Assembly (NCBI GenBank): GCA_946631805.1
Contig: CAMPAJ010000051.1
Location: 1 to 9,116 of the forward strand
From: an uncultured Eggerthellaceae bacterium
Lineage (GTDB): Bacteria > Actinomycetota > Coriobacteriia > Coriobacteriales > Eggerthellaceae
Direction: 5' to 3'
Length of the DNA: 9,116 bases
In this document: one piece after another, positions 1 through 7,257 of the stretch
How the letters are laid out: the number at the start of each line of letters is the position of its first letter
Position numbering within the stretch: the stretch's first letter is position 1
Program-made: the position numbers and the translations under genes
Notes under the pieces: model-generated
What the model was told of the DNA's origin: nothing
Seen by the model: the letters and a program-made list of their open reading frames with translations, nothing else
Databases searched by the model: none

Positions 1-844
1 GATGCGCGTTGAAGCGAATGGCCCCGAACGCATCGGTTACTTCTTGCACGTCAAACGACGGCCAGGACACCTCGTCTACATCCAGTTCAAAATCCAAATC
101 TGTCACGATCGTCGCGATCTTGCGGGATAGGAATGCCAGCTCGCGATTGTCGCGGATGTTCTCGAGCTGCTTGCCCTTGAGCTTGTCGAGGTTGTCGTAC
201 ACCCCTTCCATGGAACCGTACAGGCTCAGCAGCTTTTGAGCGGATTTGGGCCCGATGCCCGGCACGCCGGGGATGTTGTCGGAAGAGTCGCCCATGAAAC
301 CCAGGTAATCGGGGAACTGGGCCGGGGTGATGCCGTACTTCTCTTCCACGGTCGCAGGATCGTAGATAACGACATCGGTTATGCCCTTTTTGGTAGTGAC
401 CACATGCGTCAAATCCGTGACCAGCTGGTTGACGTCCTTATCGCCCGAAACGAGCAGCGTTTGGTAGCCGCGGGCCTCGTCACGGGCCGCAACCGTACCC
501 AAAATGTCGTCGCCTTCCCAACCCTGAACCTTGATCACCGGAATGTTCATGGACTCGAGCAGGCTTTCGATTACGGGGAACTGCACGCGCAGATCGTCGT
601 CCATCGGGGGGCGTTGGGCTTTGTATTGCTCCATTGCCTCAATTCTGAACTGGGGTTTTCCAGCATCGAATGCGCACACGATTCCATCGGGGGATGCCAT
701 CTCGATGAATTTGAACAACATCGAGCAAAAACCGAACACGGCATTAGTGGGCGTGCCATCAGGCGCGTTCATCGTAGGCGGTACGGCATGATACGCTCGA
801 TGCATGAGCGAATTTCCGTCTATGACGGCAATCTTCTTGGGCAT
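1..844 (-). CDS. polA: DNA polymerase I, N-terminal 5'-3' exonuclease part (truncated by window edge)
   Basis: The frame is open from an ATG at 844 to the window edge, giving 281 codons of a protein that is usually about 850-900 residues. The visible part is the 5'-3' exonuclease (FEN-like) domain, which removes RNA primers and damaged strands during lagging-strand synthesis and repair. Acidic metal-binding motifs appear in order: D9 (VIDGN), D60 (AFDAG), E110/D112/D113 (WEGDDILG), D135/D137 (SGDKD) and D186/D189 (GDSSDN). A helix-hairpin-helix (GVPGIGPKSAQKLL) follows at about 193-206. RPPM at 78-81 is also typical of the family. The polymerase domain lies outside the window. The start follows the regulator stop by 12 nt and has AAGGAG six bases upstream, so polA is probably cotranscribed with glnA and the regulator. 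Identification is firm; whether the 3'-5' exonuclease domain is active cannot be seen. Confidence 0.96.
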   Translation of the reverse strand, partial: MPKKIAVIDGNSLMHRAYHAVPPTMNAPDGTPTNAVFGFCSMLFKFIEMASPDGIVCAFDAGKPQFRIEAMEQYKAQRPPMDDDLRVQFPVIESLLESMNIPVIKVQGWEGDDILGTVAARDEARGYQTLLVSGDKDVNQLVTDLTHVVTTKKGITDVVIYDPATVEEKYGITPAQFPDYLGFMGDSSDNIPGVPGIGPKSAQKLLSLYGSMEGVYDNLDKLKGKQLENIRDNRELAFLSRKIATIVTDLDFELDVDEVSWPSFDVQEVTDAFGAIRFNAH

Positions 845-850
845 GAACTG

Positions 851-856
851 CTCCTT
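851..856 (-). promoter_or_regulatory. Ribosome binding site of polA
   Basis: AAGGAG on the minus strand, six bases before the polA ATG at 844. It sits in the 12-nt gap directly after the regulator TAG stop (857-859). This fixes the polA start and suggests efficient independent initiation rather than dependence on the upstream gene. Confidence 0.85.
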
Positions 857-1531
857 CTATCGTTCAGCAGACCAGAGGTAACCTACGCCGCGCACCGTCT
901 CGAGGCGCTGGGCCAATTCGGGACCGAGCTTTGCGCGGATGCGCCGCACATGCACGTCGACGGTTCGGGAGCCGCCGTAGTAGTCGAATCCCCACACGTG
1001 CTGCAAAAGCGCATCGCGCGAAAACGTGCGACCGGCATGGCGGACGAGGAACGAAAGCAGTGCGTATTCCAAATAGGTCAGGTCTATGGGCTCGTCGGCG
1101 ACGGTGACCTGATACGTCGCCAAATTGATGACCATATCGCCGACGGCAACCATCTCGGCATGCCCGACCTGCCCTTCGGCACCCAAGAGCAAGCGCACCC
1201 GGGCGCAACATTCCTCGTGGCTCGCGCCGTGCGTGACGAAATCGCTCGGAATGATCGTAGGCAGTTGCAGGTCGTCCAAATCGGCGGCGTCGACGATGAC
1301 GAGGAGCGGACAGTTGTGATCTTCCGTGAGCGAAACGACTTCGGCGAAACTGTCCTTGGCCGATCCGCGCGCCTCGAATATAACAAGGTCGCGGGAAACC
1401 CCATGCGCAAGAAGCTTGGGAATCTGCACGGTGGAACCCGCCGCAATCTCGACCTGGAATGACGTCAATACCTGTTGGAACTTGTAGGCGTTATCCAGGC
1501 TATCTGCTATGAAAACGACTCTCTTACTCAT
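857..1531 (-). CDS. GlnR-like atypical OmpR-family response regulator
   Basis: 224 residues: a degenerate receiver domain (about 1-117) and an OmpR/PhoB winged helix (about 127-220). The DNA-binding half closely follows actinobacterial GlnR, with HVWGFDYYGG at 178-187, RTVDVHVRRIRAKLG at 189-203 and VRGVGYLW at 213-220. GlnR is the global nitrogen regulator and activates or represses glnA, amt and related genes. The receiver looks unable to take phosphate normally. The phospho-acceptor position at the end of strand 3 is E53 (DLVIFE), the usual Lys of strand 5 is H101 (DFVTH), and the Thr/Ser of strand 4 is not evident. The start is the ATG at 1531, which shares its A with the glnA TAA stop (TAATG). 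No strong Shine-Dalgarno precedes it, so translation is probably coupled to glnA. An in-frame extension upstream lies inside glnA and is not credible. No partner kinase is in the window. The family is certain; the nitrogen role is inferred from similarity and the glnA neighbour. Confidence 0.9.
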   Translation of the reverse strand: MSKRVVFIADSLDNAYKFQQVLTSFQVEIAAGSTVQIPKLLAHGVSRDLVIFEARGSAKDSFAEVVSLTEDHNCPLLVIVDAADLDDLQLPTIIPSDFVTHGASHEECCARVRLLLGAEGQVGHAEMVAVGDMVINLATYQVTVADEPIDLTYLEYALLSFLVRHAGRTFSRDALLQHVWGFDYYGGSRTVDVHVRRIRAKLGPELAQRLETVRGVGYLWSAER

Positions 1532-2868
1532 TAAAGCACCGCCAGATACCTCTCGAGCTCCCATTGGCTCACGTGCCGCAGGTACTCCATCCACTCGGCG
1601 CGTTTCGTCTCGACCAAGTACGAATGGATGTGCTCGCCGAGCGTCTCCTTCATGAGCGTCGACGACTCGAACTTGTCGACCGCTTCGCCGAGGTTGATGG
1701 GCAGCGGGCCCGCGATACCGCACCTGTCGACCGAGAACGTCGAATCGTCAGAAGCTTTGTCCTCGAGAGGCGGCGCCGGCTCGAGGCCCTCTTGTATGCC
1801 GGCGAGGCCGGCGGCGAGCATCACCGCGAAGGCCAGGTACGGATTCGCGCTGGGATCAGGGCTGCGCAGCTCAACACGGCAGGCATCCGGCCTGTTGGGG
1901 CGATAGCCCGGCACGCGAAGCAGCGCCGTGCGGTTCGTGCGCGCCCACGACAGGCACGCTGGCACCTCACCCCTGCCGATGAGCCGCTTATACGAATTGA
2001 CGTATTGATTGGTGACGAGGCAAAACTCGGGAGCATACTTGAGGATGCCCGCGATATAGCTCTTCGCGAGATCCGACAAGTTATACCCCTGCGGGTCATT
2101 TTTATCGAAGAACAAGTTGTTGCCCTGCATGTCGACGAGGCTCTGATGCACGTGCATGCCGCTTCCCGGCGCGTCGGCCAAGGGCTTGGGCATAAACGAC
2201 GCATGGACGCCGTGCTCTATGGCTATTTCCTTGACCACGAGCTTGTAGGTCATGACGGCATCGGCCATTGAAAGCGCATCGGTATAGCGCAAGTCGATCT
2301 CGTGTTGCGATGGGCCATTCTCGTGATGCGAGTACTCTATGGGAATCCCCATCTTCTCAAGGGAAAGCACGGTGTCGCGGCGCAAATCCGAAGCGTAATC
2401 AAGGCTGGTCAAATCGAAATAACCGCCTTTGTCGAGCACGTCGGGCGCTTCGGGGGTCTTGAAGTAGTAATACTCGACCTCGGGCCCGACGTTGAACACG
2501 AAGCCCATATCGGCTGCTTTGCCGACCATGCGGCGCAAAACGTTGCGCGGGTCACCTTCGAAAGCCTGGCCATCCGGCGTCTTGATATCGCAGAACATGC
2601 GGCCGACGGCGTTCGACGTAGGCCTCCAGGGCAAGACCTGGAACGTCTCGGGATCGGGAAACGCGATCATGTCGGATTCCTCGGCAGGGCTGAAGCCCGC
2701 GACGCAGCTGCCGTCGAAGCCCATGCCCTCGTAAAATGCGCCCTCTATCTCGGACGGGGAGACGGCGAAGGACTTCATCGTGCCAAGTACGTCGGTAAAC
2801 CACAGACGCACGAAGTGAACGTCACGGCTCTTTATGGTCTTGAGAACAAAATCGACTTCAGGATTCAT
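1531..2868 (-). CDS. glnA: Type I glutamine synthetase, GlnA2-like, without adenylylation site
   Basis: 445 residues, cytosolic. The expected reaction is ATP-dependent ligation of ammonia to glutamate. The N-terminal beta-grasp domain (about 15-100) and catalytic barrel are complete. Metal ligands align at E130, E132, E183, E190, H239 and E333. Glutamate and phosphate residues are at R295, E301, R313 and R335 (NSYKRL, NRTALLRVP, RVELRSPDP). The Tyr-containing adenylylation loop (NLYDLP) of enterobacterial-type enzymes is absent; the region reads GIAGPLPINL at 384-393. Its N-terminus (RLWFTDVLG, EGMGFDGS, FQVLPW) resembles actinobacterial GlnA2 more than enterobacterial GlnA. Oddities are C55 at the second Ser of the DGSS ammonium-site motif, P61 where Bacillus feedback-inhibited enzymes have Arg62, and P234 at the Asn of the NGSGMH loop. 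A role as a gamma-glutamyl-amine ligase therefore cannot be excluded. The start has AAGGGAG nine bases upstream. The gene begins 5 nt after the glycosyltransferase stop. Confidence 0.95.
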   Translation of the reverse strand: MNPEVDFVLKTIKSRDVHFVRLWFTDVLGTMKSFAVSPSEIEGAFYEGMGFDGSCVAGFSPAEESDMIAFPDPETFQVLPWRPTSNAVGRMFCDIKTPDGQAFEGDPRNVLRRMVGKAADMGFVFNVGPEVEYYYFKTPEAPDVLDKGGYFDLTSLDYASDLRRDTVLSLEKMGIPIEYSHHENGPSQHEIDLRYTDALSMADAVMTYKLVVKEIAIEHGVHASFMPKPLADAPGSGMHVHQSLVDMQGNNLFFDKNDPQGYNLSDLAKSYIAGILKYAPEFCLVTNQYVNSYKRLIGRGEVPACLSWARTNRTALLRVPGYRPNRPDACRVELRSPDPSANPYLAFAVMLAAGLAGIQEGLEPAPPLEDKASDDSTFSVDRCGIAGPLPINLGEAVDKFESSTLMKETLGEHIHSYLVETKRAEWMEYLRHVSQWELERYLAVL

Positions 2869-2873
2869 GATTA

Positions 2874-5291
2874 TTATCTCCCTTCGCGTTTGGCATGTGC
2901 CGAAACGAAGCCTTTGAACGTATCGAAGGTCATGGCGGGACCCGTGTTCACAACATTGTAAACTCCGCCCTTCACCACCTCGGCCGCATACGGCAACGGG
3001 CTTATCGACGGCGCCTCGATACCTTTGAGCTTTGCGTAGAGCTGTTTAGAGCCCGGAGAAACGTTCGGCTCGCTGAACACGAGCTCGTCGTCCATGCGGT
3101 CGAACACGCCCTTTATGCTCTCGCGCACATCTTCTTCGGAGTCTATGTCATGGTATTCGCAGACGAGGCCCACGTACGTGAACCCGCGGCGGATGTGAGC
3201 GCGCCGTATGTTCTCGTCGGTCACGTTCAGGCGCTCATAGGAATCGAGCATGTCGTGCCAACGATCCAGCGACATCTTCCAACTGTTGCGGGCCATGTTC
3301 TCGGTTTTCTCGGGCGTTTCTTCCCGATAGAAGTAGAACGGCTCATCCAGGTACACGATAGCCTGCGCCTGGCACAGCGTGTCAACCAAAAACGGATTGT
3401 CCGCCCAACCCGCACCTGGGATTTCATGGAAACGTATATTGCACGCGAGCATGAACTCGCGCCGATACAGCGCCGACCATATGGATGGATGGTGAATTAT
3501 GAGGTGCGTGACGCCGGGGTCGGTGAGCTTGAACGGCTGGCTCGCCGGCTTGATGCGCCCACGGTAGCTGCAGTTTATGCGCCGTTGCTGGTCGGTATCG
3601 GGCATCCACATGCGCCAGTACGGAGTCTTGACGATGTCGACGGGCCCTTCGAACGACGCCGCATACGAAGTCATGCTCTCGTACATCTTCGGATCGATCC
3701 AATCATCGGGCTCTACGATGGCGATCCACGTACCCCGCGCTTCCTCGATGCCGCGATTGCATGCCGATCCGTAACCCCCGTTGGGCTTCGTCACGATCCG
3801 TATACGCGCGTCGCAATCCGCATGCTTGCTCAAGATATCGGGGGAAGCATCCGTCGATCCATCGTCCACGCAGATGATTTCCAACGCGCGCAAGGTCTGC
3901 CTGCGAATGCTGTTAAGAGCCTGATCAAGATACGCCTCGACGTTATACACCGGCACGATCACCGAGACGAGCGGCTGCTCGAGCAAGGGGTCTATGTTGG
4001 GCAACGCAACGTCGGAGCCATCGAATGGTTGCAACGGCGCCGACGGAACGGGAACGTCCCCAAACTCTATCTCGCCGACGCTCGTATCATCAGACGCTTC
4101 GAACTCGTCAATCGACTCGAAACCGGAGCCTGCGAACGGGGTCGGCCGATTGTCGGCCGGCGTTTCATCGATGCCCGAGTCGTCACGGGCCGGATCCTGG
4201 GACTTTAACAGCATATGGCGCTGTTCGAGCAGGCGGGAACCCACACGTTCGACGGCAGTGACAGCCAAATCGGCGATGCCGTACTCGGCGATGCGCCATG
4301 CGAACAACGCGCGGGCAAGGTCCTTCTCGCTCGTAACGAGCTTCCCCTCGTCGCTTGCAGCGAGGACGATGCGAATGAGATGCGCCGTCTCCTCGTTCAC
4401 GTCAAGCGAGGTAAGCTGGTCGGTCGTGAAATTCGCGCGCCACATCTGCCGCACGAGCGCAGTAAGCGGTTCACGCATTTCGGGAGGTTGGCGCAGTATG
4501 GTGTACAGCTGACCGCGGACAAACCATTTGACCAGGTGCGTTCCGTATTCTTCAAGCAAACCGGCTTTGTTCCACGCCGAAAAGATCTCGATAGCCGTAT
4601 TCAGGTCGCACACGCACAGATGAGCCACGTCGTTCTTGTACTCCGCCATGATGGACCCGTCGTGCGGCAAGCGGTACCGATACAGCTTCTCGGAGATAAG
4701 CCGCACACCCTTTAGGGCCGGGTACAGCGAGAACAGGAACAGGGCGTCTTCGCCCACGCGCAGCGCCTCGTCGAACGTTACTCCGCTGGCCGCGAGCGAC
4801 GATCGACGTACCGCGAGGCGCAAATACGGGTTCGTCATCTCGTCGAACACGAGCGCAGGCGCAAACTCGGGATAATAGGCATCGCGTACGGCGGATCGTT
4901 CGCGAACGAAACGGTCGGCCAAACCGGAAGGAAAATATGACCAACCGAATACGACGGCATCGGGATCGCCTTCGTTCAGCGCATCGTCAATCCTTTGGAG
5001 CGCCGATGGCTCGAGTTGGTCGTCGGCGTCCAAAAAGCAGACGTAATCGCCCTGTGCCACGCGAACGCCATCGTTGCGGGCGCTCGACGGGCCACCGTTG
5101 GCTTTGTTTATAACGTGAATACGTCCGTCAGAAAAGGAGCGGGTGAGCAGTAGTTCTCCCGACCGGTCAGTTGAACCGTCGTTTATGCAGATAACCTCGA
5201 AATCGGCAAATGTCTGAGCACTCAGCGAGTCAAGGCACTCGTCAAGGTAGCGCTCTGCGTTATAGACGGGCACGATTATCGAGAAACGCAT
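2874..5291 (-). CDS. Double-domain family 2 glycosyltransferase
   Basis: 805 residues, about two to three times a single-domain GT2, with no obvious membrane span, so probably cytoplasmic at the inner membrane face. Domain A (about 1-230) starts FSIIVPVYNAERYLDECL and shows INDGSTD (36-42), NGG (65-67), the metal-binding DAD at 88-90 and GEDALF (180-185) with a candidate catalytic acid. A helical segment follows to about 365. A Ser/Asp/Glu/Pro-rich, probably disordered linker spans about 365-438. Domain B (about 441-690) repeats the fold: VSVIVPVYNVEAYLDQAL, VDDGSTD (475-481), NGG (504-506), EPDD (527-530) in place of DxD, and GAGWADNPF (626-634). The C-terminus (690-805) is not assigned. The role is presumably to add two sugars, or a repeated pair, to a lipid-linked glycan begun by the phosphoglycosyl transferase just upstream. 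Donor and linkage are unknown. GGGAGG lies eight bases before the start; the gap to the preceding gene is 21 nt. Confidence 0.93.
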   Translation of the reverse strand: MRFSIIVPVYNAERYLDECLDSLSAQTFADFEVICINDGSTDRSGELLLTRSFSDGRIHVINKANGGPSSARNDGVRVAQGDYVCFLDADDQLEPSALQRIDDALNEGDPDAVVFGWSYFPSGLADRFVRERSAVRDAYYPEFAPALVFDEMTNPYLRLAVRRSSLAASGVTFDEALRVGEDALFLFSLYPALKGVRLISEKLYRYRLPHDGSIMAEYKNDVAHLCVCDLNTAIEIFSAWNKAGLLEEYGTHLVKWFVRGQLYTILRQPPEMREPLTALVRQMWRANFTTDQLTSLDVNEETAHLIRIVLAASDEGKLVTSEKDLARALFAWRIAEYGIADLAVTAVERVGSRLLEQRHMLLKSQDPARDDSGIDETPADNRPTPFAGSGFESIDEFEASDDTSVGEIEFGDVPVPSAPLQPFDGSDVALPNIDPLLEQPLVSVIVPVYNVEAYLDQALNSIRRQTLRALEIICVDDGSTDASPDILSKHADCDARIRIVTKPNGGYGSACNRGIEEARGTWIAIVEPDDWIDPKMYESMTSYAASFEGPVDIVKTPYWRMWMPDTDQQRRINCSYRGRIKPASQPFKLTDPGVTHLIIHHPSIWSALYRREFMLACNIRFHEIPGAGWADNPFLVDTLCQAQAIVYLDEPFYFYREETPEKTENMARNSWKMSLDRWHDMLDSYERLNVTDENIRRAHIRRGFTYVGLVCEYHDIDSEEDVRESIKGVFDRMDDELVFSEPNVSPGSKQLYAKLKGIEAPSISPLPYAAEVVKGGVYNVVNTGPAMTFDTFKGFVSAHAKREGR
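2878..2884 (-). promoter_or_regulatory. Ribosome binding site of glnA inside the preceding gene
   Basis: AAGGGAG on the minus strand, nine bases before the glnA ATG at 2868. It lies within the last codons of the GT2 gene (...KREGR, stop TAA at 2874-2876, immediately followed by a second TAA). Ribosomes finishing the GT2 gene would pass straight through this site, so the two genes are tightly linked in translation. Confidence 0.75.
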
Positions 5292-5295
5292 AGGG

Positions 5296-5305
5296 CCTTC
5301 CTCCC
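5296..5305 (-). promoter_or_regulatory. Ribosome binding site of the GT2 gene
   Basis: GGGAGGAAGG on the minus strand, ending four bases before the ATG at 5291. The GGGAGG core is spaced eight bases from the start. It lies in the 21-nt gap after the phosphoglycosyl transferase stop (TAA at 5313-5315) and supports the chosen start. Confidence 0.8.
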
Positions 5306-5312
5306 ACTCGTT

Positions 5313-6026
5313 TTAGTCGTTATCCATCCCAGGTTCCACGTAAATGCCCTCCTGCATGAAAACAGTTGCGAATGTCTTGGCGAACACTTTCGCATCCAAG
5401 GAGAAGCACAGGTTGTCCACATACTCGATATCAAGCGCAAGCCGATCGTGCCAAGGCAACGAGTTGCGCCCGTACACGGCCGCGTAGCCGGTAATGCCGG
5501 GTTTGACCGTGAGCTTGCGTCCCTCGTCCCCGCAATAGAGCTCGGTTTCGCGACGCAAATCGGGCCGCGGGCCGACGACGCTCATGTCGCCCTTGAGCAC
5601 ATTGAGGAACTGCGGGATTTCGTCGAGGCTCGTCTTGCGCATAAAGGCACCAATCCGCGTCATCCGCGGATCATCCGCGCCATTGTACGTCGAACCGTCT
5701 TCCATGACGAGGTCGGGGGCGTTCACCTTCATGGACCGCAGCTTGTACATGACGAAATCGCGGCCATCCTTTCCCACGCGCGGCGCATTGTAAAACACCG
5801 GACCGCCATCCTCGGCGCGTATCGCAACGCCGCATGCCGCAGTCACCGCGCCGACGATCGGCAAGGCCGCCAAACTGATGGCTATATCGCACGCACGCTT
5901 TCCGAAACGCTCGTAGAACGTCCCCCGCGTCGGATTGCGCAGCTGCTCGAACACGGCTCCAGCAGCGGAAGCCACCGCAACGGTTCCGGCAACAGCGCAC
6001 CATGTTTTCCCGACTCGCGCGCTCAT
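5313..6026 (-). CDS. PglC-like monotopic phosphoglycosyl transferase (bacterial sugar transferase)
   Basis: 237 residues. The family transfers a sugar-1-phosphate from a UDP-sugar to polyprenyl phosphate at the cytoplasmic face of the membrane, the first committed step of many surface glycans. Visible features: YERFGKRACD (38-47) leading into a hydrophobic re-entrant segment (about 48-69) with P56, GGPVFYNAPRVGKDG (74-88), YKLRSM (94-99), the catalytic Asp-Glu pair D135/E136 in SLDEIPQ, then GDMSVVGPRPDLR (146-158) and KPGITGYAAVYGRN (175-188). Its size matches the small PglC class, not the large WbaP/WcaJ class, which has four extra membrane helices. It carries about 36 extra N-terminal residues including a second hydrophobic stretch (about 9-26). 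The ATG overlaps the aminotransferase stop as ATGA, with GAGGGG five bases upstream, which supports the start. The sugar is unknown; the upstream aminotransferase suggests an amino sugar. Confidence 0.93.
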   Translation of the reverse strand: MSARVGKTWCAVAGTVAVASAAGAVFEQLRNPTRGTFYERFGKRACDIAISLAALPIVGAVTAACGVAIRAEDGGPVFYNAPRVGKDGRDFVMYKLRSMKVNAPDLVMEDGSTYNGADDPRMTRIGAFMRKTSLDEIPQFLNVLKGDMSVVGPRPDLRRETELYCGDEGRKLTVKPGITGYAAVYGRNSLPWHDRLALDIEYVDNLCFSLDAKVFAKTFATVFMQEGIYVEPGMDND

Positions 6027-7252
6027 CGCAGCCCCTCGTCCTCAAGCTGCTTCTTGCAGCGTCTGAATACGCGCACGACCGTTTGCACGTCCTCGTCGGA
6101 CAACAGCGTGTGAAGCGGCAAGGTTATCTCGTTTTGGAACTGCGCAAGCGCATTCGGGAAGTCCGCAATATCAAAACCAAGGTCTTTGTAGGCGCTCAAC
6201 AGCGGCAACGGCTTGTAATGCACGTTCGTGGCCACCTCCGCCTCGGACATGCGCTCGATGAGCGCATTGCGAAACGCCTGCGTGCGACCTTCGAGCCTCA
6301 CGAGCATAAGGTGCGCGCTCGACGCAAATCCCTCCGCATCGGCATCTCCCTCGAAGTGCTGCAGCACCGAAACCCCCTCGTCGGCAAGGCCGCGCTCGTA
6401 CTGCTCGACAAGGCAGCGGCGTCGCTCGAGAAGGCCTGGGTATCTTCGCAGCTGCGCTAACCCGAGCGCAGCTTGCAAATCTGTCATGTTGCACTTCCAC
6501 CCCGGGAAGGCTATGTCGTACTCCCACGCTCCCGCATTGCTTTTAGTCAAGGCGTCTTTGGTCTGCCCATGAAGCGACATGAGCATAACTTGCCTGTAAA
6601 CTTGATCGTCATCGGCAAATACGCCGTTTTTCCACGTGAGCGCCCCACCTTCCGCCGTCGTGAGGTTCTTGACGGCGTGGAACGAGAACGTCGTGAGATC
6701 GGCCACCTGCCCCGAATTCAAGCCGCGGCGCCGTGCGCCGAGCGAATGTGCGGCATCTGCGATAATCGGAATGCGCGCGAAGCGCTCCTGCTCTTCGTTC
6801 GACGGATGCCAAAGCCCCGCAACGGAGTCAAGGACCTCGGCAAGGCGGTCGTAATCCACCATGCGGCCTGCGATATCGACGGGTATGACCGCCTTCGTGC
6901 GCTCGGTCACGAGCGAGGCCATCTTCCCGTAGTCCATCTCGTAGGAGCCTTCGGCCACATCGCAGAGCACGGGAGTCGCACCCACATGGCAAATGGGCGA
7001 AGCCGAAGCCGTATACGTATACGCGCTCGTAATGACCTCATCGCCAGGCCCAATTCCCAAGAGGCGCAAAGCGCATTCCAGCGCCGCCGTCGCCGAAGAC
7101 AAGCAAGCAACCTTCTGGCTTCCGATGAACGCAGCCAAATCACGCTCGAGCTGCTTTGTCTTGGGGCCAGTAGTTATCCAGCCGCTCTTCAGCGAATCGA
7201 CGACCTCGTCGATTTCCCCCTGCGTAATATCGGGCGGAGAAAAGGGAATCAC
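6023..7252 (-). CDS. DegT/DnrJ/EryC1-family sugar-nucleotide aminotransferase
   Basis: 409 residues, PLP-dependent and cytosolic. The family converts a keto-sugar nucleotide to an amino sugar, usually with glutamate as donor. Visible features: SGWITTGPKTKQLE (23-36), the phosphate-binding SSATAALE (52-59), GDEVITSAYTYTAS (70-83), D166 in IIADAAHSLGA for the pyridine nitrogen, and the PLP lysine K195 in SFHAVKNLTTAEGGAL (190-205). This motif and the N-terminus are closest to ArnB/PseC-like enzymes in my recollection. About 15 extra residues (about 145-160) precede the D166 strand. The start is GTG at 7252, with AAGGAG five bases before it. The stop overlaps the phosphoglycosyl transferase start by four bases, so the two are translationally coupled. 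This suggests the amino sugar made here is what that enzyme loads onto lipid. The dehydratase expected to supply the keto-sugar is not in the window. Fold and activity class are firm; the substrate is not. Confidence 0.94.
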   Translation of the reverse strand: MIPFSPPDITQGEIDEVVDSLKSGWITTGPKTKQLERDLAAFIGSQKVACLSSATAALECALRLLGIGPGDEVITSAYTYTASASPICHVGATPVLCDVAEGSYEMDYGKMASLVTERTKAVIPVDIAGRMVDYDRLAEVLDSVAGLWHPSNEEQERFARIPIIADAAHSLGARRRGLNSGQVADLTTFSFHAVKNLTTAEGGALTWKNGVFADDDQVYRQVMLMSLHGQTKDALTKSNAGAWEYDIAFPGWKCNMTDLQAALGLAQLRRYPGLLERRRCLVEQYERGLADEGVSVLQHFEGDADAEGFASSAHLMLVRLEGRTQAFRNALIERMSEAEVATNVHYKPLPLLSAYKDLGFDIADFPNALAQFQNEITLPLHTLLSDEDVQTVVRVFRRCKKQLEDEGLR

Positions 7253-7257
7253 ACGCT

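Noticed and set aside
236..1462. Long open plus-strand frame (408 codons) antisense to polA and the regulator
   Set aside because: It crosses two well-identified minus-strand genes and encodes no recognisable domain; long antisense frames are expected in GC-rich coding DNA.
1532..1723. 64-residue N-terminal extension of the response regulator
   Set aside because: It lies entirely inside glnA in another frame and is Arg-rich; receiver-domain similarity begins at the ATG at 1531.
2281..2868. Expectation of an enterobacterial-type (adenylylated) glutamine synthetase
   Set aside because: The N-terminal region resembles GlnA2, and the Tyr-containing adenylylation loop is missing further downstream at residues 384-393.
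2895..4208. Long open plus-strand frame (437 codons) antisense to the double GT2 gene
   Set aside because: The minus strand has unmistakable GT2 motifs here; the plus product is Arg/His/Val-rich without a known fold.
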